From Streptomyces sp. NRRL F-5630 (GTDB lineage: Bacteria; Actinomycetota; Actinomycetes; Streptomycetales; Streptomycetaceae), in the NCBI RefSeq assembly GCF_000719475.1, contig NZ_JOGO01000006.1:1-64000 (forward strand): 64,000 nucleotides of DNA, given 5' to 3'. Under the pieces are notes generated by a model. It was given only the letters and a program-made list of their open reading frames with translations. It did not search any database and had not been told where the DNA came from. The position numbers and the translations under genes were made by a program. Numbering within the stretch: position 1 is the first letter of the stretch; each line of letters starts with the position of its first letter. Below are positions 9,401 through 18,741 of this stretch, piece after piece.

Positions 9401-10993
9401 TCACTTGGCGGCGGTCGCGGAGGCGTCGTCGCCCAGCAGCTTGCCGTCCGAGGTCTGGAACTGCTTCTTGAACTCGTCGACCGCGTCGCCGACCGCCGTG
9501 AGGGTGTCGTCCGACATCTTGGCGCCCTCCTTGATGGAGGTGAGGAGCGGCTGCCGCGTCTGGTGCAGCCAGCCGATCAGCTCCTTCTCGAAGCGGCGCA
9601 CGTCGGGGACGGGCACCTCGTCCATCTTGCCGTTGGTACCGGCCCAGATGGAGACGACCTGGTCCTCGGTGGCCATCGGCTGGTACTGGTCCTGCTTGAG
9701 CAGTTCCACGAGGCGCTGACCGCGGGCGAGCTGCGCCTTCGAGGCGGCGTCCAGGTCGGAACCGAAGGCCGCGAAGGACTCCAGCTCGCGGTACTGGGCG
9801 AGGTCCAGGCGCAGACGCCCGGAGACCTGCCGCATCGCCTTGTGCTGGGCGGAGCCACCGACGCGGGAGACCGAGATACCGACGTTCAGCGCGGGACGCT
9901 GACCGGCGTTGAAGAGGTCGGACTCCAGGAAGCACTGGCCGTCGGTGATGGAGATGACGTTGGTCGGGATGAACGCCGAGACGTCGTTGGCCTTCGTCTC
10001 GACGATCGGCAGACCCGTCATCGAACCGGCGCCCAGGTCGTCGGAGAGCTTCGCGCAGCGCTCCAGGAGACGCGAGTGCAGGTAGAAGACGTCACCCGGG
10101 TACGCCTCGCGCCCCGGCGGGCGGCGCAGCAGGAGGGAGACGGCGCGGTAGGCGTCGGCCTGCTTCGACAGGTCGTCGAAGATGATCAGGACGTGCTTGC
10201 CGTCGTACATCCAGTGCTGGCCGATGGCCGAGCCGGTGTACGGGGCGAGGTACTTGAAGCCGGCCGGGTCGGAGGCCGGCGAGGCGACGATCGTCGTGTA
10301 CTCGAGCGCGCCGGCCTCTTCGAGGGAGCTGCGCACCGAGGCGATGGTGGAGCCCTTCTGGCCGATGGCGACGTAGATGCAGCGGACCTGCTTCTTGGGG
10401 TCGCCCGACTCCCAGTTGGCCCGCTGGTTGATGATCGTGTCGACGGCCAGCGCGGTCTTGCCGGTCTGGCGGTCGCCGATGATCAGCTGACGCTGGCCGC
10501 GGCCGATCGGGGTCATGGCGTCGACGGCCTTGTAGCCCGTCTCCATCGGCTCGTGGACCGACTTGCGCTGCATGACGGTGGGAGCCTGAAGCTCCAGCGC
10601 GCGGCGACCGCTGGTCTCGATCTCGCCGAGGCCGTCGATCGGGTTGCCCAGCGGGTCGACGACACGGCCGAGGTAGCCGTCGCCGACGCCGACCGAGAGG
10701 ACCTCGCCGGTACGCGTGACCGGCTGTCCCTCCTCGACGCCGCTGAACTCGCCGAGGACGATGGCACCGATCTCGCGCTCCTCGAGGTTGAGGGCGAGGC
10801 CGAGGGTGCCGTCCTCGAACTTCAGAAGTTCATTCGCCATCGCCGAGGGCAGCCCCTCGACGCGGGCGATGCCGTCGCCCGCGGTGGTGACAGTGCCGAC
10901 CTCCTCGCGCGAGGCCGCGTCCGGCTTGTACGACTGGACGAAGTTCTCCAGTGCGTCCCGGATCTCCTCCGGCCGGATCGTGAGCTCCGCCAT
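9401..10993 (-). CDS. atpA: ATP synthase F1 subunit alpha
   Basis: This 530-residue non-catalytic nucleotide-binding subunit has a Walker A motif [13 protein letters not shown] near residue 170 and the C-terminal signature region [18 protein letters not shown] place the start at 10993 ([11 protein letters not shown]). The upstream in-frame extension is GC-rich filler running into atpH and is not conserved. A 229-base spacer with a hairpin precedes it. Its C-terminal tail beyond residue 500 is Lys/Asp/Ala-rich, as in other streptomycetes. Confidence 0.97.
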   Translation of the reverse strand: MAELTIRPEEIRDALENFVQSYKPDAASREEVGTVTTAGDGIARVEGLPSAMANELLKFEDGTLGLALNLEEREIGAIVLGEFSGVEEGQPVTRTGEVLSVGVGDGYLGRVVDPLGNPIDGLGEIETSGRRALELQAPTVMQRKSVHEPMETGYKAVDAMTPIGRGQRQLIIGDRQTGKTALAVDTIINQRANWESGDPKKQVRCIYVAIGQKGSTIASVRSSLEEAGALEYTTIVASPASDPAGFKYLAPYTGSAIGQHWMYDGKHVLIIFDDLSKQADAYRAVSLLLRRPPGREAYPGDVFYLHSRLLERCAKLSDDLGAGSMTGLPIVETKANDVSAFIPTNVISITDGQCFLESDLFNAGQRPALNVGISVSRVGGSAQHKAMRQVSGRLRLDLAQYRELESFAAFGSDLDAASKAQLARGQRLVELLKQDQYQPMATEDQVVSIWAGTNGKMDEVPVPDVRRFEKELIGWLHQTRQPLLTSIKEGAKMSDDTLTAVGDAVDEFKKQFQTSDGKLLGDDASATAAK

Positions 10994-11031
10994 CTGAGTT
11001 CCCTGCTCTCCTTGTTGGGCCCGAAGTCTTT

Positions 11032-11053
11032 GGGGGTTCCTGGGGGAACCCCC
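11032..11053 (-). other. Hairpin in the atpH-atpA spacer
   Basis: GGGGGTTCC (11032-11040) and GGAACCCCC (11045-11053) form a perfect 9-bp stem with a 4-base loop, 39 bases upstream of the atpA start. It could be an mRNA-processing or stability element that sets subunit ratios. There is no sign that it stops transcription of the distal genes. Confidence 0.5.
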
Positions 11054-11222
11054 CAGAACTTCTTCATCCTGTGGACGGCCCAACCGGGCCGTTTGATCGT
11101 GCATGTCTACAGCTGCTCGGCGCCGGGCGCCGAAGCCGCTCGGCGTCCGGGCCGGGGCCGCTCGGTCTCCGCGACCACTCGGGTCCGCGGACCCGGCCGC
11201 GCCGGCCGGGCGCCGTGGCCGG

Positions 11223-12038
11223 TCAGCCCGCCATCCGGCGGCTGACCTCTTCGATACGGTCGGCGAGAGAGCCGTTGATGACCTCGTCACCGATCTGGAC
11301 GCGGATGCCACCGAGGACTTCCGGGTCCACATCGAGGTTGAGGTGCAGCTCCTTGCCGTACAGCTTCGCCAGGGACCGCGCGAGGCGGTCGCGCTGGGCG
11401 ACGCTGAGGGGTACCGCGGAGGTGACCACGGCCACGAGCCGGTTGCGGCGCTCGGCGGCGAGCCGGGCGAGCGCTTCCAGTCCGCTTTCCAGGCTACGTC
11501 CTCGGGGGTGTGCCACGAGCCGGGCGAGAAGACGCTCGGTGCTCGCGTGGGCACGGCCCGCGAGAAGGTTGCGCACCAGGCCCGCACGCGCCTCGGCCGG
11601 AGCCGAGTCGTCGGTGAGCGCGGCACGCAGCGCGTGGTCGGAGACGACGATCCGGCCGAAGCGGAAGATCTCGTCCTCCACGTCGTCCAGGCCGCCGGCC
11701 CGCTGCGCGGCGGTCAGCTCGGCGAGGTTCGCCAGCTCCTCCAGGGCGTCCGTGAGGTCGCGCGAACGCGACCAGCGGGAGCGCACCAGACCGGCGACGA
11801 GGTCGGCGGTGGGACCGCTGACCTGGCCGCCGAGCAGGCGCTGGGCGAGCTGCGCCTTGGCCTCGGCGGGCTGCGCCGGGTCGGTGAGGACCCGACGCAG
11901 GGACACCTCGCGGTCGAGCAGCGTGGTGGTCGCCGTCAGCTCCTCGGCCAGCGTCGTGGCGTCGGCGGACGTCGAGTCCGTCAGCGCGTCGAGACGCTGG
12001 ACCGCGGCCGACAGCGCCTCGCGGCTCGCTCCGTTCAT
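11223..12038 (-). CDS. atpH: ATP synthase F1 subunit delta (long actinobacterial form)
   Basis: This 271-residue peripheral-stalk subunit joins F1 to the b subunits. The C-terminal half has the family pattern [19 protein letters not shown] and ending [20 protein letters not shown]. At 271 residues it is about 90 longer than the E. coli subunit; the extended form is normal in streptomycetes. The ATG at 12038 overlaps the atpF stop by four bases (ATGA), so translational coupling is likely. Confidence 0.95.
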   Translation of the reverse strand: MNGASREALSAAVQRLDALTDSTSADATTLAEELTATTTLLDREVSLRRVLTDPAQPAEAKAQLAQRLLGGQVSGPTADLVAGLVRSRWSRSRDLTDALEELANLAELTAAQRAGGLDDVEDEIFRFGRIVVSDHALRAALTDDSAPAEARAGLVRNLLAGRAHASTERLLARLVAHPRGRSLESGLEALARLAAERRNRLVAVVTSAVPLSVAQRDRLARSLAKLYGKELHLNLDVDPEVLGGIRVQIGDEVINGSLADRIEEVSRRMAG

Positions 12039-12580
12039 CGTGCCGCCTCAGCCTTCGCGTCGAGTTCGTCGAGGAAACGGTCGATCGTGCGGCTCTGGCG
12101 GGCGTGGTCCTCGAGGGACTCGCCGACCAGCTTGCCGGCCAGTTCGGTCGCCAGGCGGCCGACGTCCTGGCGCAGGGTGGTCGCCGCGGCCTTGCGGTCC
12201 GCCTCGATCTGGGCGTGACCGGCGGCGATGATCTCCTCACGCTGCCGCTGGCCTTCCGCGCGCATCTCGGCGATGAGCGTGGCGCCCTGTTCCTGCGCCT
12301 CGGACCGCAGCCGGGCGGCCTCGTGGCGGGCCTCGGCGAGCTGGGCCTTGTACTGCTCCAGCACGCTGTCGGCCTCGGTACGAGCGGCCTCGGCCTTCTC
12401 CATCCCGCCCTCGATGGCCTCACGGCGCTCGTCCAGAACCTTGTTGATGTTCGGGAGGAGCTTCCAGGCGAGGAGGCCGAAGACGATGACGAAGGCGAGG
12501 GCGCCGATGACCAGCTCGGGGATCGGCGGGACGAGGGGGTTCTCCGCGTCCTCAGCCGCGAGCATCAGCAGTGAGCTCAC
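12035..12580 (-). CDS. atpF: ATP synthase F0 subunit b
   Basis: This 181-residue peripheral stalk has an N-terminal membrane segment (about residues 24-44, LVIGALAFVIVFGLLAWKLL) followed by a long charged coiled coil containing EARHEAARLRSEAQEQG. The start is GTG at 12580 (MSSLLMLAAEDAENP) with GGAAGG eight bases upstream. Its stop overlaps the atpH start. Confidence 0.96.
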   Translation of the reverse strand: MSSLLMLAAEDAENPLVPPIPELVIGALAFVIVFGLLAWKLLPNINKVLDERREAIEGGMEKAEAARTEADSVLEQYKAQLAEARHEAARLRSEAQEQGATLIAEMRAEGQRQREEIIAAGHAQIEADRKAAATTLRQDVGRLATELAGKLVGESLEDHARQSRTIDRFLDELDAKAEAAR

Positions 12581-12621
12581 TTGGGTGCCTTCCGTCTAGT
12601 GGGCGTACGTGATCGGGGTGA

Positions 12622-12924
<303 letters not shown>

Positions 12925-12949
12925 TCAGGGGGGCTGGACGAGGGGTCGC

Positions 12950-13771
12950 TCAGTGGTGCTCGGCGACGGCGCCCTGGAGGAAAGTGCAGGTCAGGAGAAC
13001 GAAGACGTACGCCTGAAGGGCCTGGATGAACAGCTCGAAGGCGGTCATCACGATGGTCATGATGAACGAGATGCCGGCGTAGGCGAAGCCGATGCCGTGC
13101 AGCAGGTACCAGCTCGCGATCGTGAAGAGCAGGATCAGCGTGTGGCCCGCGAACATGTTGGCGAAGAGTCGGACCGCGTGCGTGAAGGGACGCACGAGCA
13201 GGTTCGAGAACAGCTCGATGAAGGCGGCGAGGTAGGCGACCGGGCCGAGCGACTTGTCGAAGCCGGTCACGTTCTTCCAGAAGCCGACGAAGCCGTGCCG
13301 CTTGAAGGTGAGGCTGATCCAGGTCACATAGACGAGGAGAGCGAGGATGGCGGGGTAGGAGATGATCGCCGTGACCGGGAACTGGGCGACCGGGATGATC
13401 GACCAGAGGTTCATCATCCAGACGAAGAAGAAGAGGGAGACGACGAGCGGGACCCACCTCTCGCCCTCCTTCTTGCCCATGGTCTCGTAGACGACCCCGC
13501 GCCGGATGAAGTCGTAACCGGCCTCCGCGACCATCTGGAGCTTGCCGGGGACGACCTTCGGCTTGCGGAAGGCGGCCCAGAAGAAGCCGACGATGACGAG
13601 CGAGCCCACAAGCGCGAGCAGCATCGTCTTGTTGAAGTAAAGACTGCTGTCCGCGTCGCCCCAGAGCGGCTTGAACAGGAACGAGTGCAGGCCGGGGGCC
13701 GGGAAGCCGCATCCCTCGAAGATGTGGCAGTCGGTCTCGAAGGCGAGCACCTGCGTCGGGTCAGCACTCAC
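12950..13771 (-). CDS. atpB: ATP synthase F0 subunit a
   Basis: This 273-residue polytopic membrane subunit forms the proton half-channels beside the c-ring. The essential Arg is in the helix containing NLLVRPFTHAVRLFANMFAGH, and the C-terminal helix is QALQAYVFVLLTCTFL. I chose GTG at 13771 (SADPTQVLAFETD) because AAGGAG lies about seven bases upstream and the N terminus then matches relatives. An ATG 12 codons earlier lacks a ribosome site. Confidence 0.95.
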   Translation of the reverse strand: MSADPTQVLAFETDCHIFEGCGFPAPGLHSFLFKPLWGDADSSLYFNKTMLLALVGSLVIVGFFWAAFRKPKVVPGKLQMVAEAGYDFIRRGVVYETMGKKEGERWVPLVVSLFFFVWMMNLWSIIPVAQFPVTAIISYPAILALLVYVTWISLTFKRHGFVGFWKNVTGFDKSLGPVAYLAAFIELFSNLLVRPFTHAVRLFANMFAGHTLILLFTIASWYLLHGIGFAYAGISFIMTIVMTAFELFIQALQAYVFVLLTCTFLQGAVAEHH

Positions 13772-13996
13772 CGCGGGCTCCTTCAGCGTGGCGCATAGGT
13801 ACGGCAACCTCGTGGTGTCGGCGCGGCGCGGAGCCGCTGGTCGGCACGGGACTGGTGTTACGGGTGTGGGGACGGCTCTCGCTCGACGAGCCTCGCGGTC
13901 CAGCAGGACGAGGCTCGGATGGCCGCGTCCGCGATGCCGCAGTTGGAACCGGACAATAGCAGTCGCGTCGGCGACCCTTTATCCCGCCCCTACCCC

Positions 13997-14437
13997 TCAT
14001 GCGCGGGACCCCGTCTTCGGCCCGTTCCCGGCCTTGTCGGCGGCCTCCGGGTCGACGTAGAGGATCTTCGCCTTCGTGTGCGCGCGGGCCTGTGCCGCGA
14101 CCCAGATCAAGGTCCCCGCCACGATGACGGCGGCGAAGACCTTGGGGTCGAAGAGATCGGTGTCCTTGAAGACGGCCACGAACACGAAGAGCAGCAGAAG
14201 CTGGCCCGTGTAGAGCGCGAGCCCCATGCCCTGGAAGATCTGCGGGTACGTGCGGCCCACCCACTGCAGGAGCGCGAGGCCACCGCCCATGAACAGCAGC
14301 ACGATGACGGTCGCGACCACGGCGCCGAGGGCTCCCTTTCCGCCTGCCACGAGCGCGCTGACGACAGCGGCGACCGCGCCGGCGGCGGCTGTGGGCACAG
14401 CGGTCCGCTGGAGGAGGAGGGTGTCCTGGGAGGGCAT
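13997..14437 (-). CDS. atpI: ATP synthase protein I-like membrane protein
   Basis: This 146-residue protein has four predicted membrane segments: AVPTAAAGAVAAVVSALVAG, AVVATVIVLLFMGGGLAL, LYTGQLLLLFVFVAVF and FAAVIVAGTLIWVAAQA. AtpI proteins help c-ring assembly or ion supply and are dispensable in several bacteria. Its position as first gene of the atp operon supports the call, since sequence conservation in this family is low. The start at 14437 (MPSQDTLLLQ) has GGAG eight bases upstream; a longer frame to 14545 is not used. About 225 bases separate it from atpB. Confidence 0.85.
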   Translation of the reverse strand: MPSQDTLLLQRTAVPTAAAGAVAAVVSALVAGGKGALGAVVATVIVLLFMGGGLALLQWVGRTYPQIFQGMGLALYTGQLLLLFVFVAVFKDTDLFDPKVFAAVIVAGTLIWVAAQARAHTKAKILYVDPEAADKAGNGPKTGSRA

Positions 14438-14595
14438 GGCGGCAACTCCGCTACGTGGGTGGGCAAAGCACAGGGGTACTGCACAAGGGGGTCTCGTCGG
14501 GGACGAGCGTAGACCGGGCGGGAGGCGGAAACCTCCGGGTGACAAAGGTCAACGAGCCGTCACAGCAGGGCTCTTCGACTCCGTTCCCCCGGCCT

Positions 14596-14611
14596 CGTGA
14601 ACGCTATCACA
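14596..14611. promoter_or_regulatory. Rex operator (ROP)-like palindrome
   Basis: CGTGAACGCTATCACA matches the Streptomyces Rex operator TGTGAACGCGTTCACA at 13 of 16 positions, including both TG/CA-containing half-sites GTGAACGC and TCACA. It overlaps the predicted -10/start region of the atp promoter on the minus strand. Rex is the NADH-sensing repressor of respiratory genes, and atp operons are among the targets I recall being reported in streptomycetes. Confidence 0.65.
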
Positions 14612-14639
14612 AACTATTTGATGAGGTCTTTACCTCGAA
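14611..14639 (-). promoter_or_regulatory. Candidate atp operon promoter
   Basis: Reading the minus strand, TTCGAG (14639-14634) and TAGTTT (14616-14611) stand 17 bases apart in an unusually AT-rich stretch 170-200 bases upstream of atpI. The -10 abuts the Rex-like palindrome. The -35 match is weak, so this is a proposal only. Confidence 0.4.
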
Positions 14640-14641
14640 CG

Positions 14642-14657
14642 TGTGCTAGTTGTCACA
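14642..14657. promoter_or_regulatory. Second, weaker Rex-like palindrome
   Basis: TGTGCTAGTTGTCACA keeps the TGTG-N8-CACA frame of a Rex site but only 10 of 16 consensus positions. Its centre lies 46 bases from the first palindrome, just upstream of the proposed -35. Confidence 0.4.
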
Positions 14658-14791
14658 CGTGAGCGCTAATTCACCGCGCAGCGCGTGACCCTCCCTCAAC
14701 TTGTCTGCTATTAAGGGGATTTTGCCAGCGGTTGAGACGGCTCAGCACGTCCAGGTGAACTCCCCGCGGAGCCCGTGACCTTTTCCCGCTC

Positions 14792-16114
14792 TCACTGCCG
14801 CGAGCCCGCCGAGTGCGCCGGGTCCCGCTTCTCGTAGGCGCCGAGTGCCGTCGCCCCGTGGGCGGTACGCGCCGGGGCGTCCCCCTCCGCCGCCGCGTCC
14901 ACGGCGGTCGCCGCTGCCTCCGCCCTGGCCCGCCGCAGCGCCGCCCTGCGCCGCCGGTAACGCGGCGGCACGGCTTTCTCCGCCCACTGGGGCACCCGGG
15001 GCTGGAAACGCGGCAGCAGGAGCAGGACGAGACCGACCGCGCTCCCCGCCATGATCGCGAGCACGATCCACATCGAGGCCGAGTTCACCGAGTAGGCGAG
15101 CGTCCCGAAGGAGATGAGCGCGCACCAGAAGTACATGATCAGCACGGCCCGGGACTTGGAGTGGCCGAGCTGCAACAGACGGTGGTGGAGGTGGCCCCGG
15201 TCGGCGGCGAAGGGCGACTGGCCGCGCCACGTCCGCCGCACCACCGCGAGCACGAGGTCCACCGCGGGCACCGCGATGATCGACAGGGGCAGCAGGAGCG
15301 GGATGTACGAGGGCACCATCTCGTGGACCGAGGCCCGCTCGGAACCCGTGAAGAGGTTGAGGGCGTCCGGCTCGACCTGCCCGGTGATCGAGATGCCGCC
15401 CGCGGCGAGCACGAGGCCGATGAGCATCGAGCCCGAGTCGCCCATGAAGATCCGGGCGGGAGGCATGTTGTGCGGCAGGAAGCCGAGGCACATGCCGATG
15501 AGGATCGCCGAGAAGAGCGTCGCCGGTGCCGCCGCCTCGATGGCGTGCCCGTACCAGATGCGGTAGGCGTACAGGAAGAACGCGCCCGCCGCGATGCAGA
15601 CCATGCCGGCCGCGAGGCCGTCGAGGCCGTCCACGAAGTTGACCGCGTTGACCGTGACGAGGACGAGCGCGACCGTGAGCAGATTGCCCTGCCAGGCGCT
15701 CAGCAGGATCGTGCCCTCGCCCGGGATCGGCAGCCACAGGATGGTGAGGCCCTGGACGACCATGACACCGGCCGCGATGAGCTGACCGCCGAGCTTCACG
15801 AGGGCGTCGATCTCGTACTTGTCGTCGAGCACGCCGACGATCCAGATGATCGCGGCGCCCGAGAGCAGGGCCCTGGGCTCGTGCGAGGACGTGAAGACGC
15901 TGTTGAGGTTCGTGAGGTGGTCGGCGACGAGCAGCCCCGCGCACAGCCCCGCGAACATCGCGATGCCCCCGAGCCGGGGTGTCGGTTCGCGGTGCACGTC
16001 CCGGGCCCGGATCTCGGTCATGGCACCCGCGACGATGGCGAACTTCCGCACCGGTCCGGTCAGCAGATAGGTCACCGCCATCGTGATGCAGAGCGTCAGC
16101 AGGTATTCACGCAC
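14792..16114 (-). CDS. MraY/WecA/TagO family undecaprenyl-phosphate sugar-phosphate transferase
   Basis: This 440-residue polytopic enzyme transfers a HexNAc-1-phosphate from a UDP sugar to undecaprenyl phosphate, the first step of teichoic acid or related envelope glycan synthesis. Family motifs are REPTPRLGGIAMF near the N terminus, the Asp-Asp motif GVLDDKYEID, NAVNFVDGLDGLAAG and FMGDSGSMLIG. About ten membrane helices are followed by an Ala/Arg-rich cytoplasmic tail. I prefer GTG at 16114 (REYLLTLCI) because the upstream ATG at 16141 abuts its only GGAGG with no spacing. It is the rfe-position gene of the conserved block next to atp. Whether the product is WecA-like or TagO-like cannot be settled. 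Confidence 0.88.
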   Translation of the reverse strand: MREYLLTLCITMAVTYLLTGPVRKFAIVAGAMTEIRARDVHREPTPRLGGIAMFAGLCAGLLVADHLTNLNSVFTSSHEPRALLSGAAIIWIVGVLDDKYEIDALVKLGGQLIAAGVMVVQGLTILWLPIPGEGTILLSAWQGNLLTVALVLVTVNAVNFVDGLDGLAAGMVCIAAGAFFLYAYRIWYGHAIEAAAPATLFSAILIGMCLGFLPHNMPPARIFMGDSGSMLIGLVLAAGGISITGQVEPDALNLFTGSERASVHEMVPSYIPLLLPLSIIAVPAVDLVLAVVRRTWRGQSPFAADRGHLHHRLLQLGHSKSRAVLIMYFWCALISFGTLAYSVNSASMWIVLAIMAGSAVGLVLLLLPRFQPRVPQWAEKAVPPRYRRRRAALRRARAEAAATAVDAAAEGDAPARTAHGATALGAYEKRDPAHSAGSRQ

Positions 16115-16355
16115 GGGCTTCCCCACAGATCGAGCGGCCATCCTCCAGCGCACACCTTAGCTTCGCGCGCATACCGCCTTGACCTTCCGGGTAGCCCCTC
16201 TGGTTGTCCCGAAAGGCCCCCGTAGCGGGTCACGGGCTCACGGAGCGCCCCAAACTCCCCGCACCGCACATCCGTCGCACGAGGGACGTCCTCCGCCCCC
16301 GGACGGCAGGCGGTTGAGGGCGCGCGGCCCCCGTCCGCCCGGGCGTCTTCCCGCC

Positions 16356-17000
16356 TCAGCGGGCCAGTTCGGCGCCGGTCAGGGCGTTGATCACGGGATC
16401 GAGGGCCTCGCTGATCTCCCCGCCGATCGCCTCGAAGAAGGTCAGCGGCGCCCCGTAGGGATCGTGCACCTCGTCCGCCTCGGGCGTGGGCGCGAGCAGC
16501 CAGCCGCGCAGCGCCGCGGCGGCCCGTACGAGCGCGCGCGCACGGCCCGCGAGGTCGGCGGTGTCCGGCAGCGTCGCGGGGTCTATCGCCCGCACGAGAC
16601 GGGTGAACTCCTTGAGCGTGAAGGTCCGCAGACCCGCCGAGTGCCCCATCGAGATCACCTGGGCCCGGTGGTCCCTGGTCGCGGTGAGGACGAGGTCGGC
16701 GTGGATCACGTGCCCGTCGAGCAGCTCCCTGGCGCGGAAGCCCGCCGGGTCGGCGCCCAGTTCGCTCAGCACGGCCGCCGCGTTCTCCTCCATGGGCGCG
16801 CCCTCGTGCCCCCACGTGCCCGCGCTCTCCACGATCAGCTCGGCGCCCGCCCGCGTCCCGAGCCGGGCCGCCAGGGCGTGACGGGTCAGCCGCTCGGTGA
16901 TCGGCGAGCGGCACACGTTCCCGGTGCTGACGTGGAGGATGCGGAAGGGAGGGTCGGGCGGGTCCCCGGGTATGTCCCGTCCTTCGCCGGGGGCCGTCAA
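16356..17000 (-). CDS. LMW protein-tyrosine-phosphatase-like protein with Ser in place of the catalytic Cys
   Basis: This 214-residue protein has a low-molecular-weight PTP fold. The family P-loop is normally C-x-G-N-x-C-R-S; here residues 25-32 read STGNVCRS, so the nucleophilic Cys is Ser25 while the second Cys30, Arg31 and Ser32 remain. The general-acid DP loop appears as VHDPYGAP. Cys-to-Ser is the classic inactivating substitution of PTPs, so it may bind phosphoproteins without hydrolysing them, or the family may use other chemistry. The start is TTG at 17000 overlapping the tsaC stop by four bases, with AAGGTGG upstream, so it is translated with tsaC. It also has about 60 residues beyond the usual ~155. 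Confidence 0.78.
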   Translation of the reverse strand: MTAPGEGRDIPGDPPDPPFRILHVSTGNVCRSPITERLTRHALAARLGTRAGAELIVESAGTWGHEGAPMEENAAAVLSELGADPAGFRARELLDGHVIHADLVLTATRDHRAQVISMGHSAGLRTFTLKEFTRLVRAIDPATLPDTADLAGRARALVRAAAALRGWLLAPTPEADEVHDPYGAPLTFFEAIGGEISEALDPVINALTGAELAR

Positions 17001-17644
17001 CTGGCCACCTTGAGATGGGGTACCACCTTGCGCAGCTCTTCGGCGTCGATGACCCCGGCGCGCAGGAGGACGGGCACCTCGCCGCTCACGTCGACGATGG
17101 AGGAAGGAACGTTTCCGGACGTGGGACCGCCGTCGAGGTAGACGGAGACGGAGTCGCCGAGCATCTCCTGGGCGGCGTCGCAGGTCTCGGGCGCGGGGTG
17201 CCCGGTGAGGTTGGCCGAGGAGACGGCCATCGGGCCGAATTCGGTGAGGAGTTCGATCGCGACGGGGTGCAGCGGCATACGGACCGCGACGGTGCCGCGG
17301 GTCTCCCCGAGGTCCCAGGCGAGCGAGGGCTGGTGGCGGGCGACGAGCGTGAGACCGCCGGGCCAGAAGGCGTCGACGAGGTCCCAGGCGGTCTCGGAGA
17401 AGTCCGTGACGAGGCCGTGCAGGGTGTTCGGGGAGCCGATGAGCACGGGCGAGGGCATGTTGCGTCCGCGGCCCTTGGCGGTGAGCAGGTCGCCGACCGC
17501 CTCGCTGCTGAAGGCGTCGGCGCCGATGCCGTAGACGGTGTCGGTCGGCAGGACGACGAGTTCGCCCCGACGGACGGCGGCGGTGGCCTCGCGCAGGCCG
17601 GTGGCGCGGTCGGTCGCGTCGTCGCAGTCGTATCGCCGTGCCAT
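16997..17644 (-). CDS. tsaC: L-threonylcarbamoyladenylate synthase (Sua5/YrdC/YciO family)
   Basis: This 215-residue enzyme makes threonylcarbamoyl-AMP for the t6A37 modification of tRNAs reading ANN codons. Recognisable parts are VVLPTDTVYGIGADA near residue 35, SPVLIGS (normally KxR...), and the family SANLTGHPAPE loop near residue 155. It lacks the C-terminal Sua5 domain, so it is the short TsaC type. I chose ATG at 17644 (MARRYDCDDA); the upstream extension runs into tandem repeats. It is followed with a TTGA overlap by the PTP-like gene. Confidence 0.9.
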   Translation of the reverse strand: MARRYDCDDATDRATGLREATAAVRRGELVVLPTDTVYGIGADAFSSEAVGDLLTAKGRGRNMPSPVLIGSPNTLHGLVTDFSETAWDLVDAFWPGGLTLVARHQPSLAWDLGETRGTVAVRMPLHPVAIELLTEFGPMAVSSANLTGHPAPETCDAAQEMLGDSVSVYLDGGPTSGNVPSSIVDVSGEVPVLLRAGVIDAEELRKVVPHLKVAS

Positions 17645-17676
17645 CAGCGGGTCTCCTGTTCGCGGGGAAGGTGCGG

Positions 17677-17780
17677 GGGGTCGTACGGGGTCCTGGCGGG
17701 GTCGTGCGGGGGCTGGACGGGGCCGCACGGGCGCTGGGCGGGGTCGTGCGGGCTCCGGCGGGGGTCGCGCGGGTCCGGGC
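17677..17780. repeat. Five 21-bp tandem repeats between prmC and tsaC
   Basis: Consecutive units at 17677, 17698, 17719, 17740 and 17761 all begin GGGGTCGTGCGGG or a close variant; four are exactly 21 bases and the last is 20. The array starts right at the prmC stop codon and ends about 30 bases before the tsaC start. It corresponds to two helical turns per unit. Confidence 0.75.
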
Positions 17781-18626
17781 TCACGGCAGGGCCTTGCGGG
17801 CCGTCGCGAAGCGCGGGCGGTTGTTGAGGTCGGGGTGGTCGGCCGCGTCGGCCCAGCCGCGCTCCTCGGTGAAGAGCCACGGCACCTGCCCGCCCTGGGT
17901 GTCGGCGTGCTCGACGACGACGACCCCGCCGGGGCGCAGCAGGCGGTGCGCGGTGCGCTCGATGCGGCGGATCGTGTCGAGACCGTCCTCGCCGGAGAAA
18001 AGCGCCATCTCGGGGTCGTGGTCGCGGGCCTCGGGCGCCACGTACTCCCACTCGGTGAGCGGGATGTACGGCGGGTTGGAGATCACGAGATCGACCTGCC
18101 CGTCGAGTTCGGGCAGGGCCGCGAAGGCGTCGCCCTGATGCAGCTGGACGCGGGAGCCCTGGACGTTCCTGCGGGTCCACACGAGGGCGTCCTCGCTCAG
18201 CTCGACGGCGTGCACCGTGGAGCGCGGCACCTCTTGCGCGAGGGCGAGGGCGATGGCCCCCGAGCCCGTGCACAGGTCCACGACCAGCGGTTCGACGACG
18301 TCCATCGCGCGGACGGCGTCTATGGCCCAGCCGACGACGGACTCGGTCTCCGGCCTGGGCACGAAGACCCCGGGGCCCACCTGGAGCTCCAGGTAGCGGA
18401 AGTAGGCCCGGCCGGTGATGTGCTGGAGCGGTTCGCGCGCCTCGCGGCGGGCGATCGCCTCCCAGTAGCGGGCGTCGAAGTCGGCGTCCGGGACGCTGTG
18501 CAGTTCCCCGCGCTTGACGTCGTGCACGTACGCGGCGAGTTCCTCCGCGTCGTTGCGGGGAGAGGGCACACCGGCGGCGGCGAGCCGCTGGGTGGCCTGG
18601 GCCACCTCGGCGAGCAGGAGGTTCAC
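17781..18626 (-). CDS. prmC: Release factor N5-glutamine methyltransferase
   Basis: This 281-residue SAM-dependent enzyme methylates the Gln of the GGQ motif in RF1 and RF2. The N-terminal helical substrate-binding domain (residues 1-80) is followed by the Rossmann domain with VVDLCTGSGAIALALA and the diagnostic ISNPPYIP motif that binds the Gln amide. The start is GTG at 18626. It lies 115 bases downstream of prfA, its own substrate gene, the usual pairing. Confidence 0.95.
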   Translation of the reverse strand: MNLLLAEVAQATQRLAAAGVPSPRNDAEELAAYVHDVKRGELHSVPDADFDARYWEAIARREAREPLQHITGRAYFRYLELQVGPGVFVPRPETESVVGWAIDAVRAMDVVEPLVVDLCTGSGAIALALAQEVPRSTVHAVELSEDALVWTRRNVQGSRVQLHQGDAFAALPELDGQVDLVISNPPYIPLTEWEYVAPEARDHDPEMALFSGEDGLDTIRRIERTAHRLLRPGGVVVVEHADTQGGQVPWLFTEERGWADAADHPDLNNRPRFATARKALP

Positions 18627-18741
18627 GCGCCTGTCCTTCCTGTGGCGCCGGCGCCGCCGGCTGCCGCGGCCCGCGGGGGGCCGGCTTCGGTCACACGCTC
18701 GTAGGACGTCGTACGGGACCGGAGAGCGGCCCCGCGCACGG

